Under the pieces are notes generated by a model, which was not told where the DNA came from, made no database searches, and saw only the letters and a list, made by a program, of their open reading frames with translations. Positions 22,371-34,766 of a stretch of DNA of 64,000 nucleotides are shown here, piece after piece. The translations under genes were made by a program, and so were the position numbers. The first letter of the stretch is position 1. Every line of letters starts with the position of its first letter. Origin of the DNA: Beta vulgaris subsp. vulgaris (taxonomy: Eukaryota; Streptophyta; Magnoliopsida; Caryophyllales; Amaranthaceae). Location of the stretch: assembly GCF_026745355.1 (NCBI RefSeq), contig NC_079202.1, positions 29,217,099-29,281,098 on the forward strand, written 5' to 3'.

Positions 22371-23359
22371 AGTAATTTGAGTTATTTGAATCTATAATAT
22401 TGACTTAACTAGGTGAATATAAATAATTTTATGGAAGAGAAATTGATTTGAAAGATCAACAAGTTGGGGAAAAAGTGTGGTAAAATATATCAAATTTAGG
22501 CTCAATTCATAGCTAAAAATATTTTATAGCCTTTGGTGTAATATTTTTTTTTTAATTATTCCCCAATTTTTTTTATTAACGTTGAAAATCATATAGTTAA
22601 GTTAAAGTCAATAACAAATGAAAAAGAAGCTTTGATCCACGTGGCACTACTCCATTCGTGCGTCAGTGTTGTAATAAATGCATCAAGGCCACTGACATTT
22701 CCTCACAATTCTGCCCTGAATTGTAGCTCAAAAAGCGGGCCACCTATTGAAATTCCTCTTCTTTTCTACTGAAACGCAACGTTTAACATATGACATAGAA
22801 AAATAAAAAAAAATATTGGGCCAGCTTTTATTGACATGCGGCGCAATATAAGTTGTGGCAGGCATGCCATCCGAGGTGCTGTTGGTCTGGAACTTTGGAC
22901 CAACCAACTCTAAGGGCCAATTACCCCCAACAACAAAACTAAGTAAAGCTAGCTTCACTTTTTGCTAGACCAACTAAAAACCAAAGTGTATTAAATAACA
23001 AATCTCTTTAGTTTTATAAAACAATATTTGGTAAATATGACTATTTAATTATTTGTTTGAAAGAGCTTGCTATATTTCATGTATGTGATCAGAACATTCT
23101 TAGTTTCTTACCTCTTGAGTGGCAATCAGATTATTAATGAAGGAGGAAAAGGGCAAATTGGTAAGATAAAACATAATTGATGGTTAAGAGGTAAGCGTGG
23201 CTTCATGTTAGGAGAGCTTCCAACAACCATCTTAGTTACGAAGTCACCTTCTCTGTCAGAAGGGAAAAAGTATTTATTATTGGCTAACCAAATCCTTAAC
23301 AGGTTTCAAATCGGATATATCAGTTTTCTTTGTGTTGCTTCGCTAATACAAGTATACTA
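22371..23359. other. No gene recognised
   Basis: The stretch is AT-rich at both ends with a more balanced part at 22620-22960. No domain is visible in short frames on either strand. TTGGTC/GACCAA motifs near 22883-22905 could be part of a decayed MITE. Confidence 0.4.
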
Positions 23360-23595
23360 CTCCTTCTATTTCAAAATATAAGGCACATACAGTATTTGAG
23401 GTCAGACTTTGATTGCTAATTACTCTCAATTTATGTTGATAAATTTTTTAAAAAAAATAATGTTATTATAGTATTTTTCAAGACAAATCCAAGGGTATAA
23501 TTTTTATAATTTTTATTTATCATATTATGAGAGATATTTGTAGTCAAAGTAATTTTCGTAAAGCATGAATGCGTTATATTTTGAAACGGGGGGAG
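23360..23595. mobile_element. Stowaway (Tc1/mariner) MITE
   Basis: The ends are CTCCTTCTATTTCAAAATATAA and, inverted, CTCCCCCCGTTTCAAAATATAA. TA dinucleotides flank both ends (23358-23359 and 23596-23597). The size, 236 bp, and the AT-rich interior without coding fit Stowaway MITEs. Confidence 0.88.
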
Positions 23596-23597
23596 TA

Positions 23598-24678
23598 GTT
23601 TTTTTTTACAAAAAAATATACTACTCCCTCCATCCATATTATAGTGCATGATTCTATTTTTGCACATTAGGGTCAATAGAATCTAAGAGGAAGGTAGAGA
23701 GTGTTTGTGTATTGAAAATAAATTTGATAGGAAAAAACTTATTTTAGGAGAGAGAATGACAATAAGTGGTGTAAAGAGTATTAAATGTATGACTAATTCA
23801 ACCCTTGGGTTGAATAAACAAAGCAAAAAACTATTTCCAATAAGAAAATAAATGATGGTGGCACAATTTTTCTAGAAAAATCATTAAAAAGTGTTGAATA
23901 AAAAAAGGAAACAAGAATTACAATTTTCGAACACTTTAAAGGAAAGAAGCACCATACGCATGAAGTAATTTTTAAAATCCTTGCAAAAACACAGGGAAAG
24001 TTTTATGTAGATACGATTTTGTATTATTTCATCAAATCAAATAATGCGAGTTTTGAAACATTAAAATGGTGCAATTCATATACACAAAAGATCAATTCAT
24101 CTATAATAAGAGCGGATCTAATCAAATTGAATAAAAAACACAAATAGGTAAATAAATTAGACTATGAAGGACAATGTAACAAAACAAATGAAATAGTCAA
24201 GTAGGTTAATATAATGTGTATTGATATTCTGAAGTACTTTCTTGTACAATATTATTTGTAACATTAAAGTTTTCGTAGTCTTTATCATAGATTAAAATCT
24301 CGGCGGCCACTCAATTGCAAATTGCTCGAGATTTTTTTGTTGGATCAATATTTTTATATTCCAACATTATTGAATGCATTTTTATAGAGTTTACAATATT
24401 TTCCATATAATCATGTTATGGAAATTAATGAAATATAATTTACATAAAAGTAGTGACACGGTAGTATAATTACTAATGTAATCTAATAAAATGGAAGATG
24501 AAAGACATTATCATTTAGGGTAAAAAATTCAAAATATTGAATCAGACAATACTATATATTTGCATATATATTTTGTATTCAATTGTTTTATAATAACTTT
24601 AAATCAATATTTCGAGTATCAAGTCAGAAACTCTCAAATTGGTACAATTTATACTTTATCTTAGGAGAAAATAAAATA
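23598..24678. other. AT-rich; single Stowaway-like end at 23624
   Basis: CTCCCTCCATCCATATTATAG at 23624-23644 looks like one end of another Stowaway-type MITE preceded by TA, but no matching inverted end was found. The rest is AT-rich and without recognisable coding. Confidence 0.4.
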
Positions 24679-24694
24679 ACATCATAATCTATAT

Positions 24695-25286
24695 TGCCTT
24701 GAGGAAGGTTAGAACACGAGAAATTCTTGCTGCAGTAGGAGTATGCTCAGATACTCAATGCTTACTATGTCACACTGGAGATGATGCTTGCTCCCATCTC
24801 TTCTTTAGACGTCCCTTTTAGCAGCAGGGTATGTGGTGGGATCAAGAGGTGGTTGAATTTGAAAGTTAACACAGATGAACACTTATATACTGGATGGAAA
24901 AAGTGGGGAAGGCAGTGTAGAAACACAAAAATCCAGAAGGGTGTGTATAGTGCTCTGGCAGCAACTATGTATCATGTTTGGAGAGCAAGGAATTCAGCAT
25001 ATTGGCACAATAGTGTGCCTAGACCTTAGGCTGTGGTGAAGACTATACAGAGTAAAGTTTGCAAGCGAATCAGAAGCAAAGTTAGTAGTAAACGGGCTAC
25101 TATCGAAACAAGATGGCTGGAAAATCTAGAAACAAGTATGGTGTAATAATGTTAGCAGTTTTGTAGTGACAGTAATGTAGTTTATGCTTATTTGAGTTGT
25201 TGTGGCTTGTATTGTTGCATAATTTTATGTTGGTGGCATTTAATTGCTCATTTGGAAATATATCCTTACATTTTACCAAAAAAAAA
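24695..25286 (+). mobile_element. 5'-truncated LINE insertion
   Basis: A 592-bp segment ends in a run of A after TTTTACC and is flanked by ACATCATAATCTATAT on both sides (24679-24694 and 25287-25302), an exact 16-bp duplication. Its start encodes a zf-RVT-like stretch (VCSDTQCLLCHTGDDACSHLFF), so only the 3' end of a LINE was copied, as usual for aborted target-primed reverse transcription. The sequence differs from the LINE at 15547, so it is another family. Confidence 0.88.
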
Positions 25287-25302
25287 ACATCATAATCTAT
25301 AT

Positions 25303-26713
25303 CTAAAAACAATACAGAAGAATTTGAGTTCCATAAAATTTAATTAATTATAAATAAAAGTTTTTATCATTGTATTGCAATTTATTAGAACAACAAATTT
25401 TTTAAGTTTTATTGTTGTTATTTTTTTCCAAGCAATTTATCATAATCAAATTTTGATTTATAAATCGAGCACGTTTGCACGCATAATTTTTTTAAGTATT
25501 ATCTCACATTTCTCCACTACAACTATGTCTCATACCTTTTCTAAAAATGATAAAACAATTACATGCACACATCAATCAACTTCCTAGTAGGTGTCCCTTT
25601 GTACTCCAATATATTGTATCTATTGTTCATTATTGAACACATCAATATAATCTAACTCTTATTATTATCGATCTCAGAAACTTAACATGATATTGAAGTC
25701 TTTCATAATTTTTAGATTTATCCTACACAGTCGCATAAAACTTTCACAGTCGTCGGGTATATGTTCATGAAAATCTACCGGCCGAATTTACCTATTTATT
25801 CCTAAAAATACAAGTTTTTTTCTAAATCTTAATCCTTTGTTGATATAGGTTTCAGGCTCTTCGATTAAGTGGGAAGAAACCAAGCTTTAAAGGAAGTATT
25901 CCACGTTTATTAAACGTACCTCAAGTTTTGTTTACTATTTGAAGTTGTCCTCGAGATGTTATTTGGAGATTGTACAATCTTCTTTTGTTGATGTGCGCGT
26001 TGAGGGATTGGCAGGCAATTTAATTAGTTAGCATGTTCGATTGTGTTAAGTAGTAGAAAAACGATCCAATATGTTAATATACTTTTTTAAGATATAGGAA
26101 TTTCAACTCTCTTTGTGTTGTGAGACAAAGCTTATAGGTTCTTTTTGTACTGTGAGACAAGGTATGTTGGTTCTCCTCGTAATGTGAGAAAGGATTTGGT
26201 TCTCCTTGTGTCATGATCCATGAGACAGGGATTAAATGTGATGTGAGCATGCTAGTGCTCAGAAAAATTGGTACCTAATGTGAGCAGGACTTTGCTCAAG
26301 AAAAGCCAATACCAGATGCAAACGTGATTTTTCTCAAGAAAAACATAAACACTATAGGATAAAAAGAAGGATGTTTCTTTTTTGTTCAAATATTTAGTGA
26401 GTTCCAAAAGAATGGTGTTCTCATCAAGAAGAAGAAAAAAAATTGGCAGGTTCGAAAAGAATCACGCTCTCGCTCAATCGAATGACGACCCTCGTAGAAG
26501 ATATTTAGCAGGTTCAACAAGAATTGTGTTCCTAATAGTGTGATATTTGGTGGGTTCGAAAAGAATAGCGTTCCCATCAATATATTTGTTGAGCTTAATT
26601 TTAATAACTCTTTCATTTCTACAATCGTAATGTACATGTTATTAGCATTGCGATTGCGGGAGAATATTAGGAATATTATGGATAATAAAGATATGAAAAT
26701 ATCTTTAAGATAT
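25303..26713. other. AT-rich; weak short repeats at 26110-26340
   Basis: No gene is recognised. From 26110 to 26340 the phrases TTGTG..GTGAGACAAGG and GGTTCTCCTTG recur in imperfect form, suggesting an old minisatellite. The rest shows no structure I can support. Confidence 0.4.
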
Positions 26714-26721
26714 CTTAGTAT

Positions 26722-26962
26722 TAGGGCTGATCAAATGAGCCCGACTAGACCCGAATTTTTTCCGGGCTTGGGCAAAATTTCTAGGCCTGGTTTTTAGCCT
26801 TGCCCGGTCCGACCTAATTTTTTTTGGCTTTTGGACGAGTTTCGGATAAGCCGAAAATGGCTTTTTCCTCTAAATTTTGGCCCTGTCCGATTTTGGCCCG
26901 AAATAGTAAGTTTTGGGCACAAAAATTTGACCTGTCTTTGGCCCGACCCATGATCACCTCTA
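26722..26962. mobile_element. hAT-type MITE
   Basis: The ends TAGGGCTGATCA and, inverted, TAGAGGTGATCA form terminal inverted repeats. They are flanked by CTTAGTAT (26714-26721) and ATTAGTAT (26963-26970), 7 of 8 bases equal, the 8-bp duplication expected of hAT elements. The interior is rich in GCCCGA/TCGGGC words. Confidence 0.75.
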
Positions 26963-27353
26963 ATTAGTATGTTATGATATATAATTATCTTAGGAATGTT
27001 ATCTTACTAATATTTCATATAAGTGTTTCATTAGAATTAGAAATAAGATCTTTTAGATATAGTTTTCATTATTGACCGGAGTATACTCTGTACCATAAAT
27101 GTGGCCGGAGACTAGAATTCTCACTGCAATGAAAGAATCTTAAATTTTTATTATCTTTTTTCACCCCGTACTTATTTTATTCATTTTTCACCCTAACTTT
27201 TTACTTAAACAAAAAAAAAAGGCATGTGGTCCTTTTCTCCTTTTTAATTCTTCCCCTAATTCCCTCTTTCTTCCCCAAATGAGCCTTAAATTATGAAAAT
27301 TACCAAAATTGAGATTGAAAGAGTGAAATCCCCATCTCCTCCATCATCATCTT

Positions 27354-28007
27354 TGTTGGAGTTCAGGCTTGAAAAAGCATTGGCTCATTTTGTTGTTTGT
27401 CCCACATTGCTTGTGGGAGGGAATCTCTCCTTGTTTTTATATTCCCTCCCTCCTTCCTTCTATTGAGTTGGTACTAGAGATGCTTTTGTGGTTGGATGTC
27501 ATGTTTTGTTTGGGCTTGCTATCACAAACGCGCGCGCACCGCCCGCCTGGACCGGGCCAGGGCTTTGGGCTTTGGGGAATAAACTTAACTTAACTAAAGT
27601 TTTGGACCCGGGGGCTGCGCGTGTGTGAACGTTGGAATTCTTCAACGTTTTGACCGTTACAGTATTCATGGCAAATCCCTAATGATCCGCCCATTTATTG
27701 CTGTCCATTTTTTGCCTGATTTTTTCCTATAAAATCAGAGCTTTCTGGTCAGTAAAATACGCACAAACAAAACACTCTCTTCTTCCTTCTCTTCTGTTAT
27801 CTCTTCCTGGGTCTTCGTGCTTTTCTCCAAAGCATAGTCTGCTAGTGGTGGCAGTCTAGGCTAGTGTGTTAACCTTGGGGAGCATTCCGGCCAAGATCGA
27901 TTACCACCGTTGTCCGGCCGTAATCGCTTTCAAGTTAGTAGTGTCCTACAACGACACAGTCTTGAAATTATATCTCTTCTTTCATTGCGATTACTTTTGT
28001 TCTAACA
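27354..28007 (+). repeat. 5' LTR (type 1) of the outer copia
   Basis: The LTR runs from TGTTGGAGTT to TTGTTCTAACA. A TATA-like box TCCTATAAAATCAGAGC near 27728 would drive transcription. It has a GC-rich centre with GCGCGCGC and GGACCGGGCCAGGGC near 27531-27555. By eye it differs from the 46529 copy by many substitutions and indels, so it is fairly old. The expected tRNA primer site does not follow. Confidence 0.9.
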
Positions 28008-28034
28008 ACTTGAAAACGATTATTCTTATTCGCA

Positions 28035-28960
28035 ATGGCTGAAGGTTCTGCCAAATCCATGGCTCATCTGTCCAAGCTCGAGTCCCTTGATGTGAATAAT
28101 TACAAGCACTAGGCTCAGAAACTGTTGATGTTTTTCGAGCAGCTAGACATTAACTACGTTCTTTTTAGTGATTGTCTTGCTCCTATTTCTGCTACTACTG
28201 ATTCATCTTCTCCTTCTGCTATTGTTATTAAGCAGAATGAAGATGAAATTTTAAAATATGAAAAAGATAATAAAACTGTATGTTTCCATCTCCTTAATCT
28301 GATGACTAATAATCTGTTTGATTTATTTATGGTACATAAGTCATCTAAACTGATTTGGGAGGCCCTTGAGAAAAAATATGGGGTTGATGATGCTGGGAAA
28401 CAGAAGTATGTTGTAGGAAAGTGGTTGTCTTTCCAAATGGTTGATGACAAACCTGTCATGGACCAAGTTCATGTCTACGAAAATCTGTGTGCTGATGTAC
28501 TAAATGAAGACATGAAAATCTGTGAGGTTTTCTAGGCTAATGTTCTGCTGGAAAAGTTTCCTCCTTCCTGTAGGGAGTTTTGTAACAATCTGAAGCATAG
28601 AAAAGAGTTCCTGTCTCTTCAGGAACTAATCAGTCATATGAGGATTGAAGAGGCCAACCAAATTAAGGATAATCAGGACTCGGTTCTTGTCAATGTTACC
28701 AAAGCTAATCTAGTGGAATCTGCTGCTGCGTCAGGTTCTGATAAGTTCAAAGGTAAGGGCAAGAAGGTATTCAACAAAGGTAAAAATCAAGGAAAATTGA
28801 ACAAACCAAATGGTAAGATTCAAAAGAGGACTGTGTTGTGCTATGTATGCGGCAAGCCTAATCATAAGGCTTACCAATGTCCTCAACGCCAAGGATTTGT
28901 CCAAAAAGAAAATCCTCAGGCTAACCTTGTTATTTCTGATGATGTTATTGTTGTTGTGGT
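28035..28960 (+). pseudogene. gag of the inner copia
   Basis: The frame starts at the ATG at 28035 (MAEGSAKSMAHLSKLESLDV) and continues with a UBN2-type Gag (FEQLDINYVLF, LIWEALEKKYGVDDAGKQKY, LQELISHMRIEEANQIK). It ends with a CCHC knuckle, CYVCGKPNHKAYQC, near 28839-28880. It has two internal stops in an otherwise continuous frame, at 28110 (where Trp is expected) and 28533 (where Gln is expected). Gag forms the particle that packages the element RNA. Confidence 0.88.
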
Positions 28961-28979
28961 TGTTGAAGCAAACCTGGTC

Positions 28980-30245
28980 GAAAATAGTTTTGACTGGATT
29001 CTGGACACCGGGGCTTCAAGGCATTTTTGTTCGAACAAGGAGCTGCTCCATGATTTCCAGGATGCAACAGAAGGCGAGTGCGTCTACATGGGGAATGCAG
29101 CAACTGCTGGAGTGCTAGGACAAGGAAAGGTCACTCTAAAACTTACCTCTGGAAAAAACCCTCTACCTTTCAAATATCTTGTATGTTCCTGCTATATGTT
29201 GTAACCTAGTGTCTGGTGCCTTGTTAAAAAAAGCTGGTTTTAAAATTGTTTTTGAGGCTGACAAGGTTGTAATGACTCGTGGTGGGGAATTTGTGGGGAA
29301 AGGGTATCTGAGTGGGGGTTTGTTTATTTTAAATGTTGCTTCCTTTGTTCCTGCTATTAATAAAAATGTTTGTGGTTCTGCTTATATTGCCGAGTCTTTA
29401 AATTTATGGCATGGTAGATTAGGACATGTGAATATTGCTTTTATTAAGAGACTAAGGAGTAAGGACCTTAGACTTGATTCCTAATCTATCCTCAACCGAG
29501 TTTTCTAAGTGTCACGTTTGTGTTGAAGCAAAATTTACTAACAAACCTTGCAAAACTGTGACTCAAAGGACCACCCAACTTCTAGAATTGGTTCATACGG
29601 ACTTAGCTGACTTTCAGAACTCTAGAAGTAGAGGAGGAAAATAATGGTACTTTTCCTTTGTTGATGATTACTCGAGGTTCACTAAGTTATACCTTCTTAA
29701 GGCCAAAAGTGAGGCGGGGGAAGCTTTTATAAAGTATAAGGCCGAGGTAGAAAACCAACTTGATAGGAAAACCAAGAGGGTTAGGTCTGATAGGGGTAGA
29801 GAGTATGAGAACTTCTCTTTGAATGACCATTGTGAGAAATTGGGTATCATTCATGAACTTAGTGCTCCCTATGTACCTCAACAAAATGGTATAGCTGAAC
29901 GGAAAAATAGGTCCTTGAAGAATATGATGAATGTTATGCTTGTAAGTTCTGGGTTGCCTGATGAAATGTGGGGGGAAGCTGTTCTTTCAGCTTGTCATGT
30001 TCTTAACCGAGTTCCTCACAAAAGGTTAGATAAGACCCCTTATGAGCTATGGAAGTGTTATCCTCCAAACTTGAGTTTCCTGAGAGTGTAGGGGTGTCTA
30101 GCCATAGTTGGGCTTCCTGACAATAAAAAGTCAAACATTGGACCTAAGACTTTTGATGTTGTGTTTATTGGTTACGCTCATGCTGCTTATAGATTCATCT
30201 CTTTGAGTGATAGGTCTATTTGTAAGTACAAAGATGCTGAGTTTT
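28980..30245 (+). pseudogene. Protease and integrase of the inner copia
   Basis: Protease is marked by FDWILDTGASRHFCSNKELL near 28990-29047. After a one-frame shift near 29180 the pre-integrase part reads LNLWHGRLGHVNIAFIKRL. The integrase core follows with TDLADFQ near 29600, SDRGREYEN near 29788 and YVPQQNGIAERKNRS near 29872-29916, holding the D,D,E triad. The tail (GCLAIVGLP, FIGYAHAAYRFI) is the usual copia integrase C-terminus. Frameshifts at about 29180, 29480 and 30090 break it. Confidence 0.88.
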
Positions 30246-30259
30246 TTTAACATGTTTTA

Positions 30260-31582
30260 CTTAAGCAGTAGGTGGATTTTTACAAAGAAATGCAAGCCTA
30301 ATGGGTCTTTAGATAAGTATAAGGCTAGACTTGTAGTTGGAGGGCATCGCCAAAAACAAGGGTTAGACTTCTTTGATACTTATTCTCCTGTGACCAAGGT
30401 AGCCACCATTAGAGCTTTAATTGCACTTGCATCTATTCATGATTTAATTGTGCATCAAATGGATGTGAAAACTGCATTTTTAAATGGTGAGTTAAATGAG
30501 GAGTTCTATATGAAGCAACCTGAAGGATGTGAGGTTCCTGCTCAAGAGGACAAGGTATGCAAGCTTATTAGATCTTTGTATGGTTAAAACAAGCACCAAA
30601 ACAATGTATGATAAATTCCATCAAACTATTACTTCAAATGGTTTTTTGGTAAATGATTCCGATGCTTGTGTTTATTCCAAAATTGATGAACTTGGTTGTG
30701 TTTTCATATGTCTATATGTGGATGATATGTTGATCTTTGGGACCAATATAGATGTAGTAAATACAACTAAGTGCAGCCTAAGTTCGTGCTTTGAGATGAA
30801 GGATTTAGGAGAGGTGATGTTATTCTTGGAATAAAGATTACTAGAACTTCATATGGGATATCTTTAAATCAATCTCATTATATTGAGAAAATATTAAAGA
30901 AGTTTGATCAATTTGATTGTGTTCCTGTAAAAACCCATATGATCTAGTATTCATTTGAAAAAGAATAAAGGTGATAGTATATCACAAGAACAATATGCAA
31001 AAATAATTGGAAGTGTAATGTCTTGATGAATTATACTAGACCTGATATAGCTTTGCTGTTAGTAGATTGAGCAGGTATACTCACAATCCTAATCGGGAGC
31101 ACTGGGTTGCCTTATTAGATTGTTGAAGTATCTAAAAGGCACTACCATTGGGGTCTACATTATCAAAGGACACCTTGTGTTCTGAAGGATTTTGTGATGC
31201 TAATTGGGTGTCGGATAATATGAGATACAATCTACTAGTGGTTATGTTTACTCTTGCTGGAGGAGCTATATCATGGAAATCATCAAACCAACATGTATTG
31301 CCAAATCTACAATGGAATCTGAGTTTATTGCTTTAGAATTGGCAGGTCAAGAAGCTGAATGGATAAGGAGTTTGCTTGCTGATATTCCATTGTGAGGGAA
31401 GCGAGCTCCATCAGTTTCTATGCGGTGTGACTCGCAAGCAGCAATTGGGGTAGCGAATAATCAAGCCTATAATGGAAAGAGAAGGCATATTCGCTTAAGG
31501 CATGCCATAGTTAGAAATCTAATTAGAGAAAATGTGTTGTCACTCGAGTATGTAAGATCAGAGAGGAATATTGCTGATCCTC
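30260..31582 (+). pseudogene. Reverse transcriptase and RNase H of the inner copia
   Basis: RT begins abruptly at RWIFTKKCKPNGSLDKYKAR, just after the integrase tail. About 200 codons normally found between them are missing, an internal deletion. Motifs [14 protein letters not shown] and CLYVDDMLIFG (YVDD near 30714) are present. A one-base loss after SLYG at 30583 shifts the frame. RNase H is visible as [12 protein letters not shown] and GKRRHIRLRHAIV up to 31582, where the gypsy element is inserted. Its tail resumes at 42839. Confidence 0.88.
31578..31582 (+). repeat. Target duplication TCCTC, left of the gypsy element
   Basis: TCCTC here and at 42834-42838 brackets the gypsy element exactly and gives its insertion site in the copia RNase H frame. 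Confidence 0.92.
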
Positions 31583-34059
31583 TGTAATCCCCCACGTTTT
31601 TAAAAGATTTTCATAAATATATTAAAGTATTTATGTAGTTATATTTAAATCCAAATGAGTTTGGAAAATGATTTGACTTTTAAAAAGGGTTGACTATTTT
31701 AAAAGTCAACTAAAAATATTTTCTTAGCTTAATAAAATTTTAATATTTTAATAAGCGTGTTTTAAATAAGAATTTAATTATTAAAAGCACATTTGAAAAG
31801 AAAACTTAATGGAATCGAAAGCCCAAAAGTAATAAAAAGGGAAAGGATGATTTGATGACTAAAGTCCTAATAAGCCATCTTGTTAGTCATCAAAGTTTTA
31901 ATTATTGAAATTCCTTTTCCTAAGCCCAATAGGATTAGCCTATTTAAATATCCTAAAAACCCAAATATTTTGCCCTACACTTTATTTCTCTCTCCTCCCT
32001 TGCACGTGATTTCCGAATTCTCTCTCACTCGACATTTTCTCTCTCCTCTTCCTCTTGAGCGTGAGTTTCATATTTCCTCTCAAAAATCGTTTCTTCTTCG
32101 CTAAGTAACGTTTCTTGTTGAACAAGAAACGTCACGAATAATTTTCTTGAAGCCAAAACTGCTGCCGCCACTCCTTGCTGCTGTCACAGCCGCCGGCGCT
32201 GCTCTTCCTCCTTTTGTTTCGGTTGTTTTCTCTACTTCTCCTTTAAGATTCCATTAAAGTCCTAATTTTTATTGTTATTTTATTCTATTTACATGATTAT
32301 AATTTGAATTGTTATTTATTATGAAAATTAGTTTTGGTTTCATATGCATAAAAGAAAAATTTCAGATTTATTATTTTTTTTTAATCATGAAAGATGTGAT
32401 TTTTAGGGTTTTAAATCACTAGAAATCGTATATTTAAGTATGAATATGAATTTTGATTGGAATACGATTTTTATATGCATTTAAAATATTTTAGAAGGTT
32501 TAGAAATTTTATAAATGCTGGAAATTCAGAAAGTTATATTTTAAGTTTTTAATGGTTTTTAATCACTAGAATAGTTGATCTATACTAGGGATTAAAAATA
32601 ACGAGAGTTTAAATTATAAAAACGATTTTTAAAGACGTTTAAAAGGGTTTGGGACGTTTTTAAAGTTGCTGTATTTTTTTTAGTTCAAGTATTTACTTGA
32701 TTATTTATTGTTTGGCGGAGATTTCATGTAGGGGACTTTTAGAGCATAAAAGTGGCCTACCGTTGCGTTTATACAAGGTACGTACATAGTCTACGTGCTA
32801 ATGGTTTAGAAACATGCTTAGGGATGTTTTTATTTATTAGTATCATGTATAGGACCTTGTTGTTCATGTATATGATTTACTATAATTGCTTTACATGTTA
32901 CTTGCCTGTGTGCTCATGTAAATGAGAATATGTATGGTATGACTTGTTTGTATGGAAGTTTGATGCAAACAATAATTTAGTTTTGGTATTAATTCGTAAG
33001 TGGATTAATTTAAGTAAGTTGAATCATGTGTTACATAGATTCTTGGAGTTATTAATTTATCTTATAAGAACCGTGGATCTTATTTGGTAAGTATGGATTA
33101 TACCTATATAAAGGTACGGATTTTGTTGGCTAGGTTCAACAAAGGATAAAAAGAAATAAAAGGAGTCTTGATTGATAAGTTTGATCACTTGTTAATTCAA
33201 AGATAAAAAGAATGTTGTTATGATTATGTGATTATTGAATTATGTGTTATTTGGTTGTTGTGGTGTCAACACAAGTAATAATATATTAACGTAAAGTGAA
33301 ACGAGAATAAGTTATAGACTTTAGACTGGTGCACGTCTAGAGTTGGACACTAAGGGTTGGGTACATAGTCCGCCATGATATGTATCTTCGAGGTTGGATT
33401 GATCACCATTCCTCTTTAGTTCAAAGGTTCCTCGATATCGTAGGTCATTCTGGTTTACGGAGTCATGACCGTATTTCCTATTTTTGGTTGGTCAACTCGT
33501 CCAATAACTATTCCATTAAAGTAATAAAAGTTGGGTCAGGTGTAGTTCAGTTAAGTTGTCTGTAGAGTGTTATTTACTTATGTTATTATTTATTCCTACG
33601 AGTTATGGTTGTAGTATCATGCTTAGGATTATTTGTGTCTGATATGTAGTACTCAGCTTTGCTTATTACGTGCTTGTCTGTGTTTGTGATCATGGCTTTG
33701 CCTATTGATCCTGTGGTGATCCTTCGGGGAGCAGAGTCAAGAAAGCATTGACATTACAGGCTCGAAGATGCATACCATTGGGAAATCTGGAATGGAGAGG
33801 CTTTGTGACATTAGTCGTATTTAAGTTGTTTCTAGGAATTTATATTTCAAACATTAGCTTTAAGTTGGTGTGTTTCAGTTCAAACATTGTTTGACTCTTA
33901 TTTCATAAGTTTAATAAAGTTGGTTTTGTTTTAGTAAGTTTTCCGCTGCAAAATTCTGAGTAAGCCGAAACGTTATCACACGGGCGATAATGCCTGGGTA
34001 ATTCTCTAGATTTGTTATAAAAGTATTTTCTAGAAAGAGAGAATTATCGGGGTGTTACA
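31583..34059 (+). repeat. 5' LTR of the chromovirus
   Basis: It starts TGTAATCCCCCACG and ends TCGGGGTGTTACA. A TATA-like AGCCTATTTAAATATCC lies near 31935. The part around 32160-32210 (GCTGCCGCC, GCCGCCGGCGCTGCTC) is GC-rich. Compared by eye with the 3' LTR, most differences are single missing or extra bases, with few substitutions. Confidence 0.94.
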
Positions 34060-34062
34060 AAG

Positions 34063-34075
34063 TGGTATCAGGAGC
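34063..34075 (+). promoter_or_regulatory. Primer binding site (initiator-Met tRNA) of the chromovirus
   Basis: TGGTATCAGGAGC follows the LTR end by three bases. It equals the usual TGGTATCAGAGC with one extra G, which fits the indel pattern of this element. Confidence 0.88.
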
Positions 34076-34766
34076 TTTAGGTTAGTTTAAGACTTATAGG
34101 CGCCTAACTAACTAGCTTATTAAGTGACTTTAGCTTCTTAAGTTACCTAGATTATGGGTTATTTGAAGGAAACCTTAGTAGTGCTCCTACGTTTCATTTC
34201 GAAAAGTTAGACAAAATATTTTGAGAGTTAAATTTTTTTTTAGAACCGAAATTTTCGGAAATGCGAGTTCGAAATTCTTTCCGAAATTTACGAGTTCGAA
34301 ATTTTTTCGAAAAACGTCGAAGTCCGAGAAAAAAAAAAAAAATTTCGAGTGAAAATTTTTTTTTTCGAGTAACCTAGGAGTCAAATTTCTTTTTCAAAAT
34401 TTTTTAGGCACAAAGTAATGTTATTTATAAAAAGTGTCTGCATTAGTTTCATGCCTTTAAGGTACAGTATTGCATTGTGAGAATGGGTAGTATAGGAAGG
34501 GCATATAGGATAGAAATATTATATGCCTGCATTGAAAAATTAGTTCAGCATCATCATAAATTTTCTTCCCTGCAAATAAGTGCATTATTATTTTTCTTCC
34601 CTACTAAGATGCATGAATGTTTTCTTTCCTGCTAATTGTTATATCCTTCTTGCCTATTAAGGTGTTATATTTTACATGCCTTTGTTTGTTACCTTTTGAT
34701 TCTTGGTGGGAACACGTTAAGGAAGAGTGCTAAACCTTTTGGTTATTGTGATGTAGCTCTACTATT
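34076..34766 (+). other. Chromovirus untranslated leader
   Basis: It contains homopolymer-rich sequence with TTTCGA/TCGAAA motifs (34190-34400) and a loose repeat CTTCCCTGC-TA-G-TGCAT near 34560-34650. No coding frame is convincing before the ATG at 34767. Confidence 0.5.

Noticed and set aside
23624..23960. Second Stowaway MITE next to 23360-23595
   Set aside because: Only one terminus is recognisable; no inverted partner with TA was found downstream.
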